A DNA stretch of 64,000 nucleotides, taken from Rhyzopertha dominica. Lineage: Eukaryota > Arthropoda > Insecta > Coleoptera > Bostrichidae. The notes under the pieces were generated by a model, which searched no databases, was not told the DNA's origin, and worked only from the letters and a program-made list of their open reading frames with translations. Positions 33,401 through 45,100 of this stretch are shown piece after piece. The position numbers were made by a program, and so were the translations under genes. The stretch spans positions 14,295,621-14,359,620 of the forward strand of contig QCXZ01000003.1 in assembly GCA_025024175.1 (NCBI GenBank). The letters run 5' to 3'. The stretch's first letter is position 1. Every line of letters starts with the position of its first letter.

Positions 33401-36400
33401 ACAAAAAGAAAATCTCTTGAAATTCACTTCACAGACCGACTTGCTTATTAAAGGTAAATTATATCGCAAATCACCAAAACCCTGTACACTAGAAAAGTCG
33501 GGCAATGCAATGTACCATTGGTTGAAACAAAAACGAACAGAGGTCTATCCAGTTATAGGACCACTGTTATTAGAGAAAGCAAAATGGTTTCACCAAGAGA
33601 TGAACATTCAGATCCCTTTTTAAGCATCACCGGGATGGTTACATCGATTCAAATTACATCATGGAATATGAACAAATAACATTAATGCCCTGTTCCAATG
33701 CTAGCAGAAGCTATGAATTACCACTCTGGTACATAGGCAAATCAAAAAACTTGTTTGTTACAAAAATCAAACAAAGGCAAGGATGAATCATGATATTTTC
33801 AGAATCAGAAATCATTTTATTGTAGCATATTACAGGATGAGCAAGAATAAAGAAACAGAAACATAATGCCACAATATGGTGTGACGTCAGTAAGGCTGTT
33901 TTTCAGTTACACCATAGTGTTTACAATTTTCAAAGCTTGGTTTTTTGGTGAATTTGTTCCTTCAGTTAAGAAACATTTAAAATTGCAACACTTACCAGAA
34001 AGAGAAATGCTTTTGTTGGACAACGCTCCTTCATATCCAGAGAAACTTTTACTGGAAAAAGCTGATTGTCAAATTTTTGTTAAAAATTTGCCTCCAAATG
34101 TCACAGCTCTATACAGCCCAGGCCTGCAAGCGCCGCTTCAGAAAAACAATGTTCCAACTTCTTTTAGAAGCAGATTGTTCACTCAAGGAGTTTTGGAAGA
34201 AATGGAGCATCAAGGATGCCATATACGCGGCAGCGGAGAGTCGGAGTGATGTTAAAAATGTAACCATACAGAAATCTTGATTCAAAATTTGGCCACAACT
34301 TTTTTTCCGAAAAAGGCTACAGTAACCTCTAAGTAACTCTTGAATGGCATTAAAAATGTTCTAGAATTTGAATTTGTTGACATTGAAGAATGGTTGGATT
34401 CTGATAAAAACGAACGAGGCTATGAAGTCTTAAACGATATGCAAATTGCATCAACTTCAGAAACTAAAGCAACTGATAACACCGATGAAGAGGACCAAGC
34501 CTGAAGCTGCTCTTTCATATGTAATAAATAAAGCACATACATACATACATACATACATAACTGTTTTTCAATTTTTATAGTTCATAGATGTATTCTACAT
34601 TTTTTTTGGTTTTATAATAAATATTTGACCATTATTACACATTTTTCAATTATCCGTGCATTGCAATTATTCGGCAATCCTCAATCGGATAGTCGAAGTT
34701 CTACTGTACTTTATATTATTTATTCATTTATAAACAAGAGTTGAAAAATGTAATCCAGGATTTAACAACGAGCAGCTTGCCTACTGCTGAATGCACACAT
34801 CTCAATTTTTTAAGATGGTATGACAGAGTTTCTCTTAATTAAAAGAATGTATCGAAAAAGTAAAGTGTAATACAAAAAACAATCAGTTTAATAAACTAAT
34901 ATAATTTTTAGAAATCAAAACATATTTTTCAGATCTTAAAATTCAAACATTAACTTACTCTGCAACAGTTCTCTCCAAAAGACTAATATTTGCAGTCGAC
35001 TTTTCTATAATCCTCCTATTGATTTTAACACTCATAGAATCTATGCATACATTATCAATGTTGTGGGCCTCATCAAATATAACAACAGCCTCCCGGCAAA
35101 GTTCCTTTGACACAACATCAGCTATCTTAGGATCCAGCAAATAATGATAACTGTACACGACAATATTGGCATGCATAATCTACAAATAGAAATTCACTAT
35201 GTATGTAAAATAATGATGTTCAGTTCTTACGGCAAATCGTGACAGGAAATAAGGACACCAATTGCGATCCCTACCAAACTGCTTCAGGTCATCTAAGCTG
35301 TACACACCGTAGGGCATGGTGCTCTCTTTACCATCCATAGCAAACCCTTCATAATACTGACATATTGGAGTAGTGTCATCGTAATTATGTCGTTCACGCA
35401 CATAACTTGCAGTTAACCCATGACATTTTGCATCTACAATTTTACCTTCTCTTTCTCGACTGACCTGTCAAGAGTATGATACTTAAAAACAGGGTAATTT
35501 TCATCCAGATATTAATAAGAGGAAATATAAATTAAGGCATTAAAAAGTTGAGTTATACACAACATTTTTCAATGGAACGGAATTCCATTCTTACTAAAAA
35601 AAAATGTTAGTATTTAACTGGTCGTATGCCATTTCAAATGAAGTATGTTTACTGAGCATTACAGTATGACTTCATGAAAGCATAATTTCATTGCAATATT
35701 CCAAACTGTAAGTACATAATGTGAAAATGTGATGGGAATTAAAAAGAAAAATATTGAATTTGTTACATTTTGATAGTGTGCTAAAGCAAATCTTAGTGCA
35801 AAAGAAATTGTATTTTCAGTTATAATATAACAAGAGTGTGAGAATAATTTGACAGCACTTTGGGAACAGTTCTCGAATTCTGTTGAATTATTTCAATTTA
35901 TTTTCACTCTCTTGTGATATTTTAGCTGATTACTTTTTGACATTTCTAAAAACCAATAAAAAAATTCAATTTCGGGCAATTATGTCATTTTGAACGAATC
36001 AAAACACAATTATAGTGGGAATTTTCACAAGAGCGAATTCTCACTGGAATAATTTAAGATAGGTTTTGCATGGCAACAAAAATTGTTGGTTTGACGTCTG
36101 TCATCAAACTTTACTAAAAATGAGTGGAACAAGATTTAATACGTCTTCACTCGATAAAATCGATAAGAAGATCAATGAAAATATATGTAAAAACACTAAG
36201 GTGAGCAAAGTATTGATATTGAAACAGCGTTTCTGCTTGTTACGTCAAAAAACAATCCTTCGAATACCACTCGAAAGTTCGATAAATTTGAAAATAATTC
36301 TCCAGCAATTCTCCAACACGTTGCCCTTCGGCAACAGGTTCTCGTGTCCGTCTGTCGAATTTCAGTCAATTTATTATTTTCAATTTATTCTCACTCTCTT

Positions 36401-38081
36401 GTGATATTATTGCAGATAATAAGCTTCATGCTTATTGGTAGTATAATAGTGTGTTGATTGGCTAAAAGGTACACAAGTGGGATGAAGTTCAAACTTTCTA
36501 TTGGTTTTTAAAAATGTCAAAAAATAATCTTTCTAATTAGTTAAAACTGTCAGTCTGCCATCACAAGTAAAAAATTTAATATCTCTAAACAATTCCTAGC
36601 TAGCAAAGATTTTTCTACTCAAACCATTAATGAATGCCTAGAGCTAGATTTTATGTGCAGCAAAAATTCACTATCTTATTCTACAGTAACCTTCAACCAC
36701 GGAAGGTAACAGGTAATGTTTCTTCTATGCTAATTTTTAAAATCAAATTTCAGGTCATACTAGAACTGTTGTGTATTTATACAGATCGTTATGATTGCGG
36801 CCAAGAAACATTTGAATTCTTAGAAAAATACTGTAATGTTGATAGCTAACAAAAGTTCTTAGTTACAATGTATCTATATAATCATTCTGCATCACGTGTG
36901 GCATGTACCATCCTAGAGATTATAATAGTACCCCACGAATTCTGAACCTTCCTGAATAATGTGGAAAATAATAATAAATAATAAATGTGAATATTATCTT
37001 TTAGGAACATGCCCAGAAGTTTTGAACACTACAGAGCTACTTCTACACTGTGCTCTTTTCTATTAAACTATATTTCTTTTCTAGAAAGGATCTCCTAACT
37101 TATAAACAAGTGCCTTATCTGCTAAATGATCAGACTTGACTAGTTCTTACTTTCTAAGGAGCTAGTTTGACAAAAAAATACAACTGATACACCACCTTGA
37201 TGGATGTTTGATACAAGTTAAATTTTGTCAACTTAAGCTTTTCTAAAAACAATGAAATTGCCTCTTAACAGTTAAAAACAATACTTTTTTGTCACACCTT
37301 TGGAATATAAAGATGGTAAACTGTCCTAACAGAAAATATATTGGCCAGATATGGCTTTCAATGACTTATTAACAGCACAGAAATTTTAGAACTACCTTAA
37401 TCTTACAAGAAACGCCTTTAAAGTTATTCTAAAAAGAAAATGTTAGTTTGGACACATCAAGATGACTAGACCATATAAAAAATGACAAAACAAAGCATTG
37501 ATTGAATGTACAGCGTAACAAAAAATAAAACTGACTCCAGGAATTTTTTGCAAGTTTATGATAGAGATGTAATTTTTGAGTTAGAAAAGTTAACTAGAGA
37601 CTGCTCTTACTTGTGGATGTATGCACATATTCTTCCTCGAACTAAGGACCAATCCAACCAGTCGTGGATATATACCATCTTGTTTTTCATAATACTCTAA
37701 TAGCTTCTTTAGTTCTTCGATTACTTTCTCTATTTCGGGAACAGTACGAGAGCAATAAATGAGCTTTCGTACATCATGTGGACGATCTATCATATAAGCG
37801 ACAATTAATGAAAGCAAAGTCGTAGTTTTGCCTGTGCCTGAAGGCATCTCCAATAAACAATGTCCCTAGAGAGTTTATAGTAAGTACACGTAAATTTTTA
37901 TATTTTAGTAGAACATGTGGTACCTTAGCATCCAGTGCCCTCTTCAATTCGCACATATATGCGTACTGTTCAGGATAGATATAGTCATAAGGAAAGTAAA
38001 CAATCAAACCATCCACATTTAACCTACAAATATATGAGAGTTTACAAGAGTTCATCTGCTTAAATGATAAACTTACTTCAT
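30473..38081 (-). CDS. ERCC2: ERCC2/XPD, TFIIH 5'-3' DNA helicase, 13 exons
   Basis: XPD is the Fe-S helicase of TFIIH, opening DNA in nucleotide excision repair and supporting transcription initiation. Exons: 38077-38081, 37924-38023, 37611-37865, 35231-35464, 34959-35179, 32651-32784, 32239-32596, 32011-32182, 31861-31959, 31508-31687, 31022-31198, 30659-30868, 30473-30604. All junctions are GT-AG and phase-consistent, giving 2277 bp (758 residues plus stop; the family is about 760). Walker A is MPSGTGKT in exon 3 and the DEAH box [13 protein letters not shown] in exon 5. The four Fe-S cysteines are NMCIHPQ, DAKCHGL, ICQYYEG and NWCPYF. Motif VI is [16 protein letters not shown] in exon 12. 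The last intron (30605-30658) is only 54 bp and contains an in-frame TGA. One N lies in exon 6 (32725). Introns host a Tigger remnant and other repeats. Confidence 0.96.
33260..34706 (+). pseudogene. Decayed Tigger/pogo transposon in an ERCC2 intron
   Basis: Lies antisense inside the intron between ERCC2 exons 5 and 6. The frame starts [20 protein letters not shown] at 33260, then [15 protein letters not shown], a pogo-type DNA-binding start; several stops and frameshifts follow. [20 protein letters not shown] at about 34012 is the second catalytic-aspartate block, and [20 protein letters not shown] (about 34086) corresponds to the third, normally NVTAL.QPMDQG, here altered to SPGLQAP and so lacking the catalytic D. 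The right terminal repeat ends CTACTG at 34701-34706 followed by TA, with GTCGAAGTTCTACTG like Tigger ends; the left terminus was not found. Confidence 0.8.
34535..34558. repeat. (ACAT)n microsatellite
   Basis: Five to six tandem ACAT units inside the Tigger remnant, after a plausible AATAAA at about 34523. Confidence 0.85.
35860..36540. repeat. Repeat-rich insertion in ERCC2 intron 4
   Basis: TTTCAATTTATTNTCACTCTC...TGTGATATT occurs at about 35891-35921 and again at about 36379-36409 in the same orientation. ACTTTTTGACATTTCTAAAAACCAATA at about 35931-35957 is mirrored in inverted orientation at about 36500-36528. A 112-codon plus frame (36066-36404) starts near a GGTTTGACGTCTGTCA segment but resembles no known protein. 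The layout suggests a non-autonomous mobile element rather than a gene. Limits are approximate. Confidence 0.5.
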
Positions 38082-38337
38082 TATGAAGTCTCTTTCTTCA
38101 AAATTCAATATTTACAGCTCATATAAGATTTTAATACTTTGTATTAGTTATTTCGGTTGTTTTGACCATTTGAGTTGAGCACTTACATTTTCTTTTAACC
38201 TCACTTTTATTCTTGATACCAACTTTACTTGTCTATGAATTTTACCAACATTAACGTTAATCACCAACAAGGTTCATAGATAGTAGTAGCAGTAGATAAG
38301 GTGGCCTCGTAACAGGGATGACGTCACGAGATGCCTA

Positions 38338-38345
38338 GCCTCACT
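38338..38345. repeat. 8-bp target-site duplication of P-type element (left copy)
   Basis: GCCTCACT occurs directly before the left terminal repeat and again at 40787-40794 directly after the right one. Eight bases is the duplication length made by P elements. Confidence 0.92.
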
Positions 38346-40786
38346 CACAGTAGAGGTACAACGGTATGTCAGTAACTCCGCCCATTTGTGAGAACCTCTG
38401 CGCATAACGTCACGTGCGATTGCGCGTGCCCGCCACCCGTCACTAGATGTCTTTAACGTGAGCTTCTCTTCTCATCAGTGTAAAGGTGTATTTCGGCGTT
38501 TTGATTGTTATTTTTATTTGGGCTGCTTGTTGGCAATAATTTGCTAATTCTTCATACAATTAAGATGCCTAATTGTGCTGTGGCCACCTGCAAAAACTCA
38601 AACAGAACTACGATAGGAACTGACATAAAATATTTCCGTTTTCCTAAAAATGATGATATTTCAAAGGAATGGATTGTTGCTTGCCGAAGGGAGGATAAAA
38701 TAAACTTAAGAAATGGTAAGTGTAATACCTGTTTATTTTAGAAATTTGGTTATTTGTTAATCTGTTCTAAAATGTGCTTAATATTGTTTTCAATAGCAGA
38801 TGATAAAATGTGTTCTTTTTAACTGAAAACAACGAAACAAATATAGCTTGTTGAAAATTATTACAATGCAATCAACGCAAACATACAATTAACAAATCAT
38901 TTTGTCTGTCTACCTGCATAATTCCAATCCCCATTTCTTCAGAAAAGCAATTTTTTTCAAGTTAACCTCAATATGTTTGAACTGTAATCCCATCGACTAA
39001 CATTGAAATATATTTTCAGCGACTGTATGTTCCATACATTTTGAAGAAAAATGTCTTGCAGTTTCTCTTAAACATCAATTATTAAATTACTGTCCAAAAA
39101 ATGCACGCAATCTGAAAGCTAATGCTGTGCCCACCCTAAATATTCCTAGATCTGCAAGTAGTTTTGAAACTCAAAACACTAGAGAAAGGTCATTACGGCA
39201 AATCAAAAGGAGAAGGAGGGACGTAGTAAATACTATATTGGAAACGTCACCGGAAATGTCACGTACTACATCGCCTGCAGAGGAAATATCTATCAATATT
39301 CTTGTTTCTGCAGAAACACCTAATGAAGTGCAGGAAAAAAACGTCGAGTAAGTACAATCGATTCCTATTTATTGGCTACAGAGCTGCTCAGAATACTTAT
39401 TGGAAAATGATTTTCATTTAAAGTATTTAAAAAAATTAAAGTGTTTAAATACGCTTACTAAAGAGTATTTTGGCATTGTTTTTTTGGATTTTGTCCCGTG
39501 TATGTTTATATTTATATAATTATTCCAACGTTTCCATTGAAAGTAATACTGATATCAACATTAAAGCGAATATGTAAACAGGTCTTATGAAACTCCAGAT
39601 TGACTTCCTTACAACAATAGATCAAAAAAACAAAACAAAAATCTTTAAAATGAACCCGTTCTACAAACACATCATTTAAACACATTGTATGTCAAAAGCC
39701 TAAAACATTGTTTTCTTTTTATTTTAGGAAATATGAAATTGAAATTTCAGAACTGAAAAAGAAAGTTCAAGGCTTAGAAGCTGCTAATGGCCTGCTTCAA
39801 AGGCAGATGAAGGAAATTACAGACAAATATGAATGCATGTTAAAAATAGTATTTACGCCTGGTCAAATAAAAAAACTTGTACAGGAAGAGAGAAGATTAC
39901 GGTGGAGTTCAGAAGACATAGCATCCTTATGTAAAGAAAAAAATATCNTNAAAAAATTAGCTGAGAACACTATGGTNCGGATAAAATCAAACAACTCCAT
40001 ACCCTATGAAGTAANCCTTTATTTCGCCAGAGTTAGAAGTTATATTCGATTACGAGATTTGAATAGGAAAATAAGTTTTCAAAATACAAAAAGAAAATTA
40101 GAAAAAAAATTGTCTAAATTTACCAACCGGAAAAAAATAGGGTTTCTGGAGCTTGCCATTATGTTGTATGATATATTTGTATGTATCACATTATTATTAT
40201 GTTCATTAAGCTAATGAAATAAATGAAATTTTTTTGTGTATCGTTGCGTCTTTCGGCAGAACACACTGTATACATAAGTTTTCATGCTAAATTTAACAAA
40301 TAAACACTCCTGAAATATAAAAAAGATATGCGTGGGTTTATAAGATCTCCGTGCTTAAAACTTCACAACCGCGAACAGCACCGAACACCATACCCAGCAC
40401 GCAAAATTAATTTCATATCTTCATCTTTGTAACTTCAGTTGTAATAAAAACATTTTTCATATCTTATTGATTGGTATTTCGTCTATCTTTTACCACAAAA
40501 AATATCTCGCATGTTGAAAATTAACACAGATATGACATAACTTACAACATTTATTTTTTTTCAATTAACTGCTACAAAAAATAAAAATTATAACACACCA
40601 ACACAATCGTAAAGGTACAGGGGACGTTTTGCTTCAAAAATGAGCTTCCTAGCTACATTTTTAACGAAGATATGACGCTGTGTGAGTATACTCTAATTTG
40701 CGGATATTCGCTCGCGCGTGACGTCACGAGTGGACGAGAGAGAGGGGCGAGTATGCGCAATGACATACCGTTGTAGCTCTACTGTG
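38346..40786 (+). mobile_element. P-type DNA transposon, internally reduced, 2441 bp
   Basis: Terminal inverted repeats of 26 bp (38346-38371 and 40761-40786, one mismatch; they start CACAGTAGAG) are flanked by perfect 8-bp GCCTCACT duplications. The element encodes a THAP-domain protein but lacks the GTP-binding and RNase H-like catalytic parts of a full P transposase, so it is non-autonomous. It is inserted about 265 bp upstream of the ERCC2 start codon on the opposite strand, probably within or next to the ERCC2 promoter. Confidence 0.9.
38565..40214 (+). CDS. THAP-domain protein of the P-type element, KP-like (321 aa)
   Basis: Three exons with in-frame GT-AG junctions: 38565-38715, 39020-39347 and 39728-40214 (966 bp). 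The N-terminal THAP finger starts MPNCAVATCKNSNRT, continues with YFRFPK and EWIVACRRED, and closes with VCSIHFEEKCL (C2CH). Residues about 100-155 form a basic, serine-rich linker. Exon 3 opens with a leucine-zipper-like coiled coil (YEIEISELKKKVQGLEAANG) and a helix-turn-helix-like stretch (IKKLVQEERRLRWSSEDIAS) usual in P and THAP transposases. It then ends with no catalytic domain. In Drosophila, KP deletion derivatives with just this finger and zipper repress transposition, so a similar role is a reasonable inference. Several N bases lie at 39949-40014. An AATAAA follows the stop at 40218. Confidence 0.82.
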
Positions 40787-40789
40787 GCC

Positions 40790-40819
40790 TCACTGATCTC
40801 TAAATATTTAGAGATCAGT
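40790..40819. promoter_or_regulatory. Perfect 28-bp palindrome shared with the TBCE upstream region
   Basis: From 40792 the sequence ACTGATCTCTAAAT is followed directly by its exact reverse complement. The same motif with a shorter centre occurs at 46705-46728, about 170 bp upstream of TBCE. Before the P-type insertion this copy would have been about 265 bp upstream of the ERCC2 start. A promoter role is inferred from position only. Confidence 0.45.
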
Positions 40820-42126
40820 CGATCAGTGCCTACCCTGTAAGTTGTGTGTTTATTTAACGATTCTGTCGTTCGTATAACGCTTGTTGGTCGTTTTTCTGCC
40901 TACAAAGCGTTAAAATTTGTTAGATTACTGGTTAGAGCGTACTATTTTACCGTACCAAATAATGGATAACTTTTCGCTGACAATAAATGGGCATTCATTA
41001 AAGATCGTATAGAATAGATTTAATACAGGCAGATTCAAGTAATGCATAAAAAGTTATAACCTTAGGACTAGAAACATTTGTATTTCATATATTTATGTGC
41101 AAAAGTAATGAACATCTTTGTTAATGAAATGGTTGCTATACTTACATCAAAATTTATTTTATCTAAGTCGGCTTCTATTATGTTCCGTAACAACACATAA
41201 GAGGAAGTTCTATGTATTATATTATTACACTAGTGGAATATGGATTCAAATTCCTAGACTTTGAAATATCTGTTTATAATTTTAGTGCACAATGAATCTT
41301 AATGAAGAAAACAAAATTAGTATTGTTAATTTAATCAGTTAATTATGTATGTATATAAACTATACATATAGGAGTGATATAAAAATACTGATAATTTATC
41401 TAGCTACTTACCTAATGATTAAACTACCTCAGTTCGTAAAACTAACATTAGAAAGTGTATTAAAAACCTTAAGATTCGCATCATTGTTATACATATGGGT
41501 GAAATGTTATGAAGAATGGAAGAACTACCATTAATGCTAATAGAAGAACAAAACCTTTAGAAAAAATAAAATTAAAATGTACCCATATTATTTCGTTTTA
41601 TGTCTGCAATATGATGTTTGGCCACAGATGCCGACCTCCAACCTTCATGATGAATGTTGTCATGGATGCCCCTGCATTAACATAGAAAGTTGGAGAGTAT
41701 CTTCAAAAACAATTTCCTTTTACTATTTGACAAGGAAGTCATATCATCTTTTAATTTTTTGATAATTAGCAATGTTTTGAATGGAAATGGTAGGACCAGA
41801 ATCAATGGTAACATAATATGTTTTATCACTTAGTAATTCAAGGGATTTCTCTAAATATAAAGTTCAAGTAATAGCTGTAGTTACATTATTTTTATCTGAT
41901 TGAACAATTAGATATTAGGGTTATTTTTTATTTTATATAACTAATCATAATGCCAACAATTATGTAAAAAAACATAATTAGCAGGTTAATACTGTATTTC
42001 TAGTATTAATACATGATGTATAAATTTATTAAGGCCAGCCTTTTAAAATAAAAAGCCATTAAAGTATACATATTCAGGCCAAAAGCCGGCATCACAATTT
42101 CTATCTCTTATTATTTATAGCTGGAC
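40820..42126. other. Intergenic between P-type element and TBCE 3' end
   Basis: AT-rich with several short open frames of no recognisable content. It includes the pre-insertion far-upstream region of ERCC2 and the TBCE 3' UTR on the minus strand. Confidence 0.5.
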
Positions 42127-45100
42127 TCAGGTAATGGCAATGATTCTATCACCGTCTTGCACCGAATAAAATCCCAGTTCTTTACACTCATCGTCCAATT
42201 CAATTTCAATATCAGGTTGCGAAAAACTAATGTACTGAAGCTTAGGTCGTGCATCCAACTTGAATACCCTCTGAACAAGCATGATCAATTTCTGAATGGC
42301 TAATGATTTTGGCAGTTTTTTGACTAGACTTTGTCCCTCATGTTCTATTGTAACATTCACTAGCGAAGACTGTATCATATTAGGTTGTACTCGCAATTCG
42401 TCTTCTTCCAGCTGTCCATATTCTAAAGAGGGAATGTTAAATGATAAAGCAGTCATGAAGGTTAGGGCACTTACTTTCTATAAGCTCTAGGTAACGGTTG
42501 TGTCTTTCCAAAAATTCCTCCTGTTTTTCTGTATCTTTTACTGAGAGCCATTCCAAACCATACTTTTTTAGATAGTCATATTCAGCACCTCTTCTTTCTG
42601 TTGCTGTAATTTCAGCTGCATTGAGTATCTGAAATAAGAATTTAATTAAATTTATATATTTATTACAATTAACATATGATTTTCATTTTATTACAAACTA
42701 ATGACTGAGCAATTCTTTTTCTTTTTTAATATATTATTTAATACGAAACAGTTTTCAACATAGTTTAGATGATTAATCATAATCATACAGCAATGCACAA
42801 TAGTCACTCTACTGTATCGATCTTAGAAGAGTCAGTTGCCTGGCATATTATTTATTTATTTTAAATAAAGTTTGAGCTGAGTGTGGGTTGATTAAGATCT
42901 AAATGGTATATGAAAAACCTATAGTAATTTAGAAAAATGGAATATGTCTTTCGCCAGATAAGCTGTCATCTTCAGTAGAAATAAAGCAGCTTCTTGGATT
43001 AATCGAAGCATATTCTTACCAAAACTCAGTGGAAGTATATCCTACATAGGTCTAAAATGCATGACAATAATTGTAATGTCTGCGAATAAGTTAAGTAATT
43101 AAATACCTTTAAATTTGCTATCCTTGCAATAATTAGCTCTTGTTGAGTTGCTAGATTTTCAGTTTCTAGTATAGGATTTCTAATGAATCTTAAATCTTCC
43201 AACCTTTTCAGTTTGTTGAGTTCACCAATAGACTCCCACTAAAATACCTCATTGCAATTACAACAAAAAACACAACAGATTGCTCTCTTTACATTATCAA
43301 TAAGATTATTCGAGAGTGCCAATCGAAGGACATTTTGAAATATAGTCAGCTGTTGTCCACCACAATTTTCAAACTTAATGTTGCTTATTTGTATATTTTC
43401 CAGTATCATATGTTGTAGGTTAGGCATGACTCCTAATTTACAAATTTCACTCCATTCTCTTATTGCATTGCCTTCCAGATCCAAAATTCGCACGTTTTTA
43501 AAGTTGTTTTCTGGAGGAGTGTCCAAGTGTGTTATTTCATTTGAAATAGCACGGAGCTCCTCAATGCCAGGAAANATAGCTGATAACTTTATAATGTCAT
43601 CCCAAGTTTACTTCATTGCTCCACAGATCAGAGTCCTTAAGTTCGGGAATAAGTACTTATCACAATCTTCAGGGAAAGTCAGTATGTTTTCACTAGAAGG
43701 CATTCCAAAAGTTATGAGAACGAAATTTAACGGTGAATTACTTACCTTACGTTCAGCCACTCTAAGAAATCAAGTTGCTCACAAACATTGAAAATGTCAC
43801 TCCAGCTGGTTAGAAGGTTTTTTGAAACATCCAATTCACAGACATTAGGGCAAAGCTTCTTTAATTCCATAGCACCACCCATTGTTTTTAAATTTTGTAA
43901 TCTTAAGTTTATAACTTTCAGATTTTTGAAATTACTGAAAAATAAGTGAGGGTTATAAAGACCAGTTTATTCAAAAGCATTTAACAATTAACTGCTGCAA
44001 GTTTCATTGTGAGTGATGACTTTTAATGTATTCAGGGTTGGGCAAAACCCGATTTTTGTATGAAATAAAATAAAAAAATCATCAAGTTTAAATCAACATG
44101 TAATTTAAAAGTTGACACGCAGTGTGCAAAAAGTGCCTTTTTCACTTTAGACCGACCAAAATGATTAATTTTAAAGAAAAAAAAAAGTGACAAAGCTAAA
44201 GCGGAAGAGAAAGTTGACGTCAAAAGAAATAGTATCTGATACAAAAGTTGTAGATAATGAAAAAATCAACTTCTGTCTGGTTACTTTTTAATAAAAGTAA
44301 CCCTAAAATTTCCAACAAAACCTAAAAGATCAACTTTTTGCTTTTCTCGTTTTCTAATTTTCACTTCTACCAAAATAATCAAATTTTAATTTTAATACTC
44401 AAAGTATACCTTTCTGTATCTAAAATAACCACATTTTTTTCAGATTAGAATAAATCAAGATGTTTCTGAGATATTAATGTTTTCCAAAACATTTTTTTTT
44501 CAACTAGAAAAATTATTATACAGAGTTCTGCTAGTGCTGATTTTTTCATTTGCTTTCATCTACTTTTTGATAAAATAAAGAAACTTACAGTCATGGTTTA
44601 AGATCAAGTTCAAAAATCAAACTAAATAAACAATGACTCCCGCAACAATGAATTTTTCAATGACTGTCAATAAATTGGTAAAAAAGTGTTTTGGGTCAGA
44701 CAACATGAATATTTCAGAAACGCCTTGATTTTTTAAATCCCAAAATAATGTGGTTATTTCAGGCACAGAAATGTACACTTTCACTAAATTTAATTAAAAT
44801 TGGACTATTTTTGTAGGAATGAAAAATATAAAACGATAAAATAAGAAAAAAGTTAATTTTTCAAATTTTTTTCACATAAATTTTAAGGTTATATTAAAAA
44901 TAACCACAATGAAGTAGTTTACTTTACTTTACTGACGATTTTTTATCTTTTTTATTTATTATATGCCCCTTTATCATTTCTACCCACAGGTGTTTCAATA
45001 ACACCTTGTTTTCTCTTTAAATGCAATTTAATTGGACTAGATATATCACTCATTGGAACATTCTGCTGCTAATATGTAAGGAAAGCAATGAGAGAATTGA

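Noticed and set aside
43378..43791. 137-codon plus-strand open frame
   Set aside because: Antisense of the TBCE leucine-rich repeat exon.
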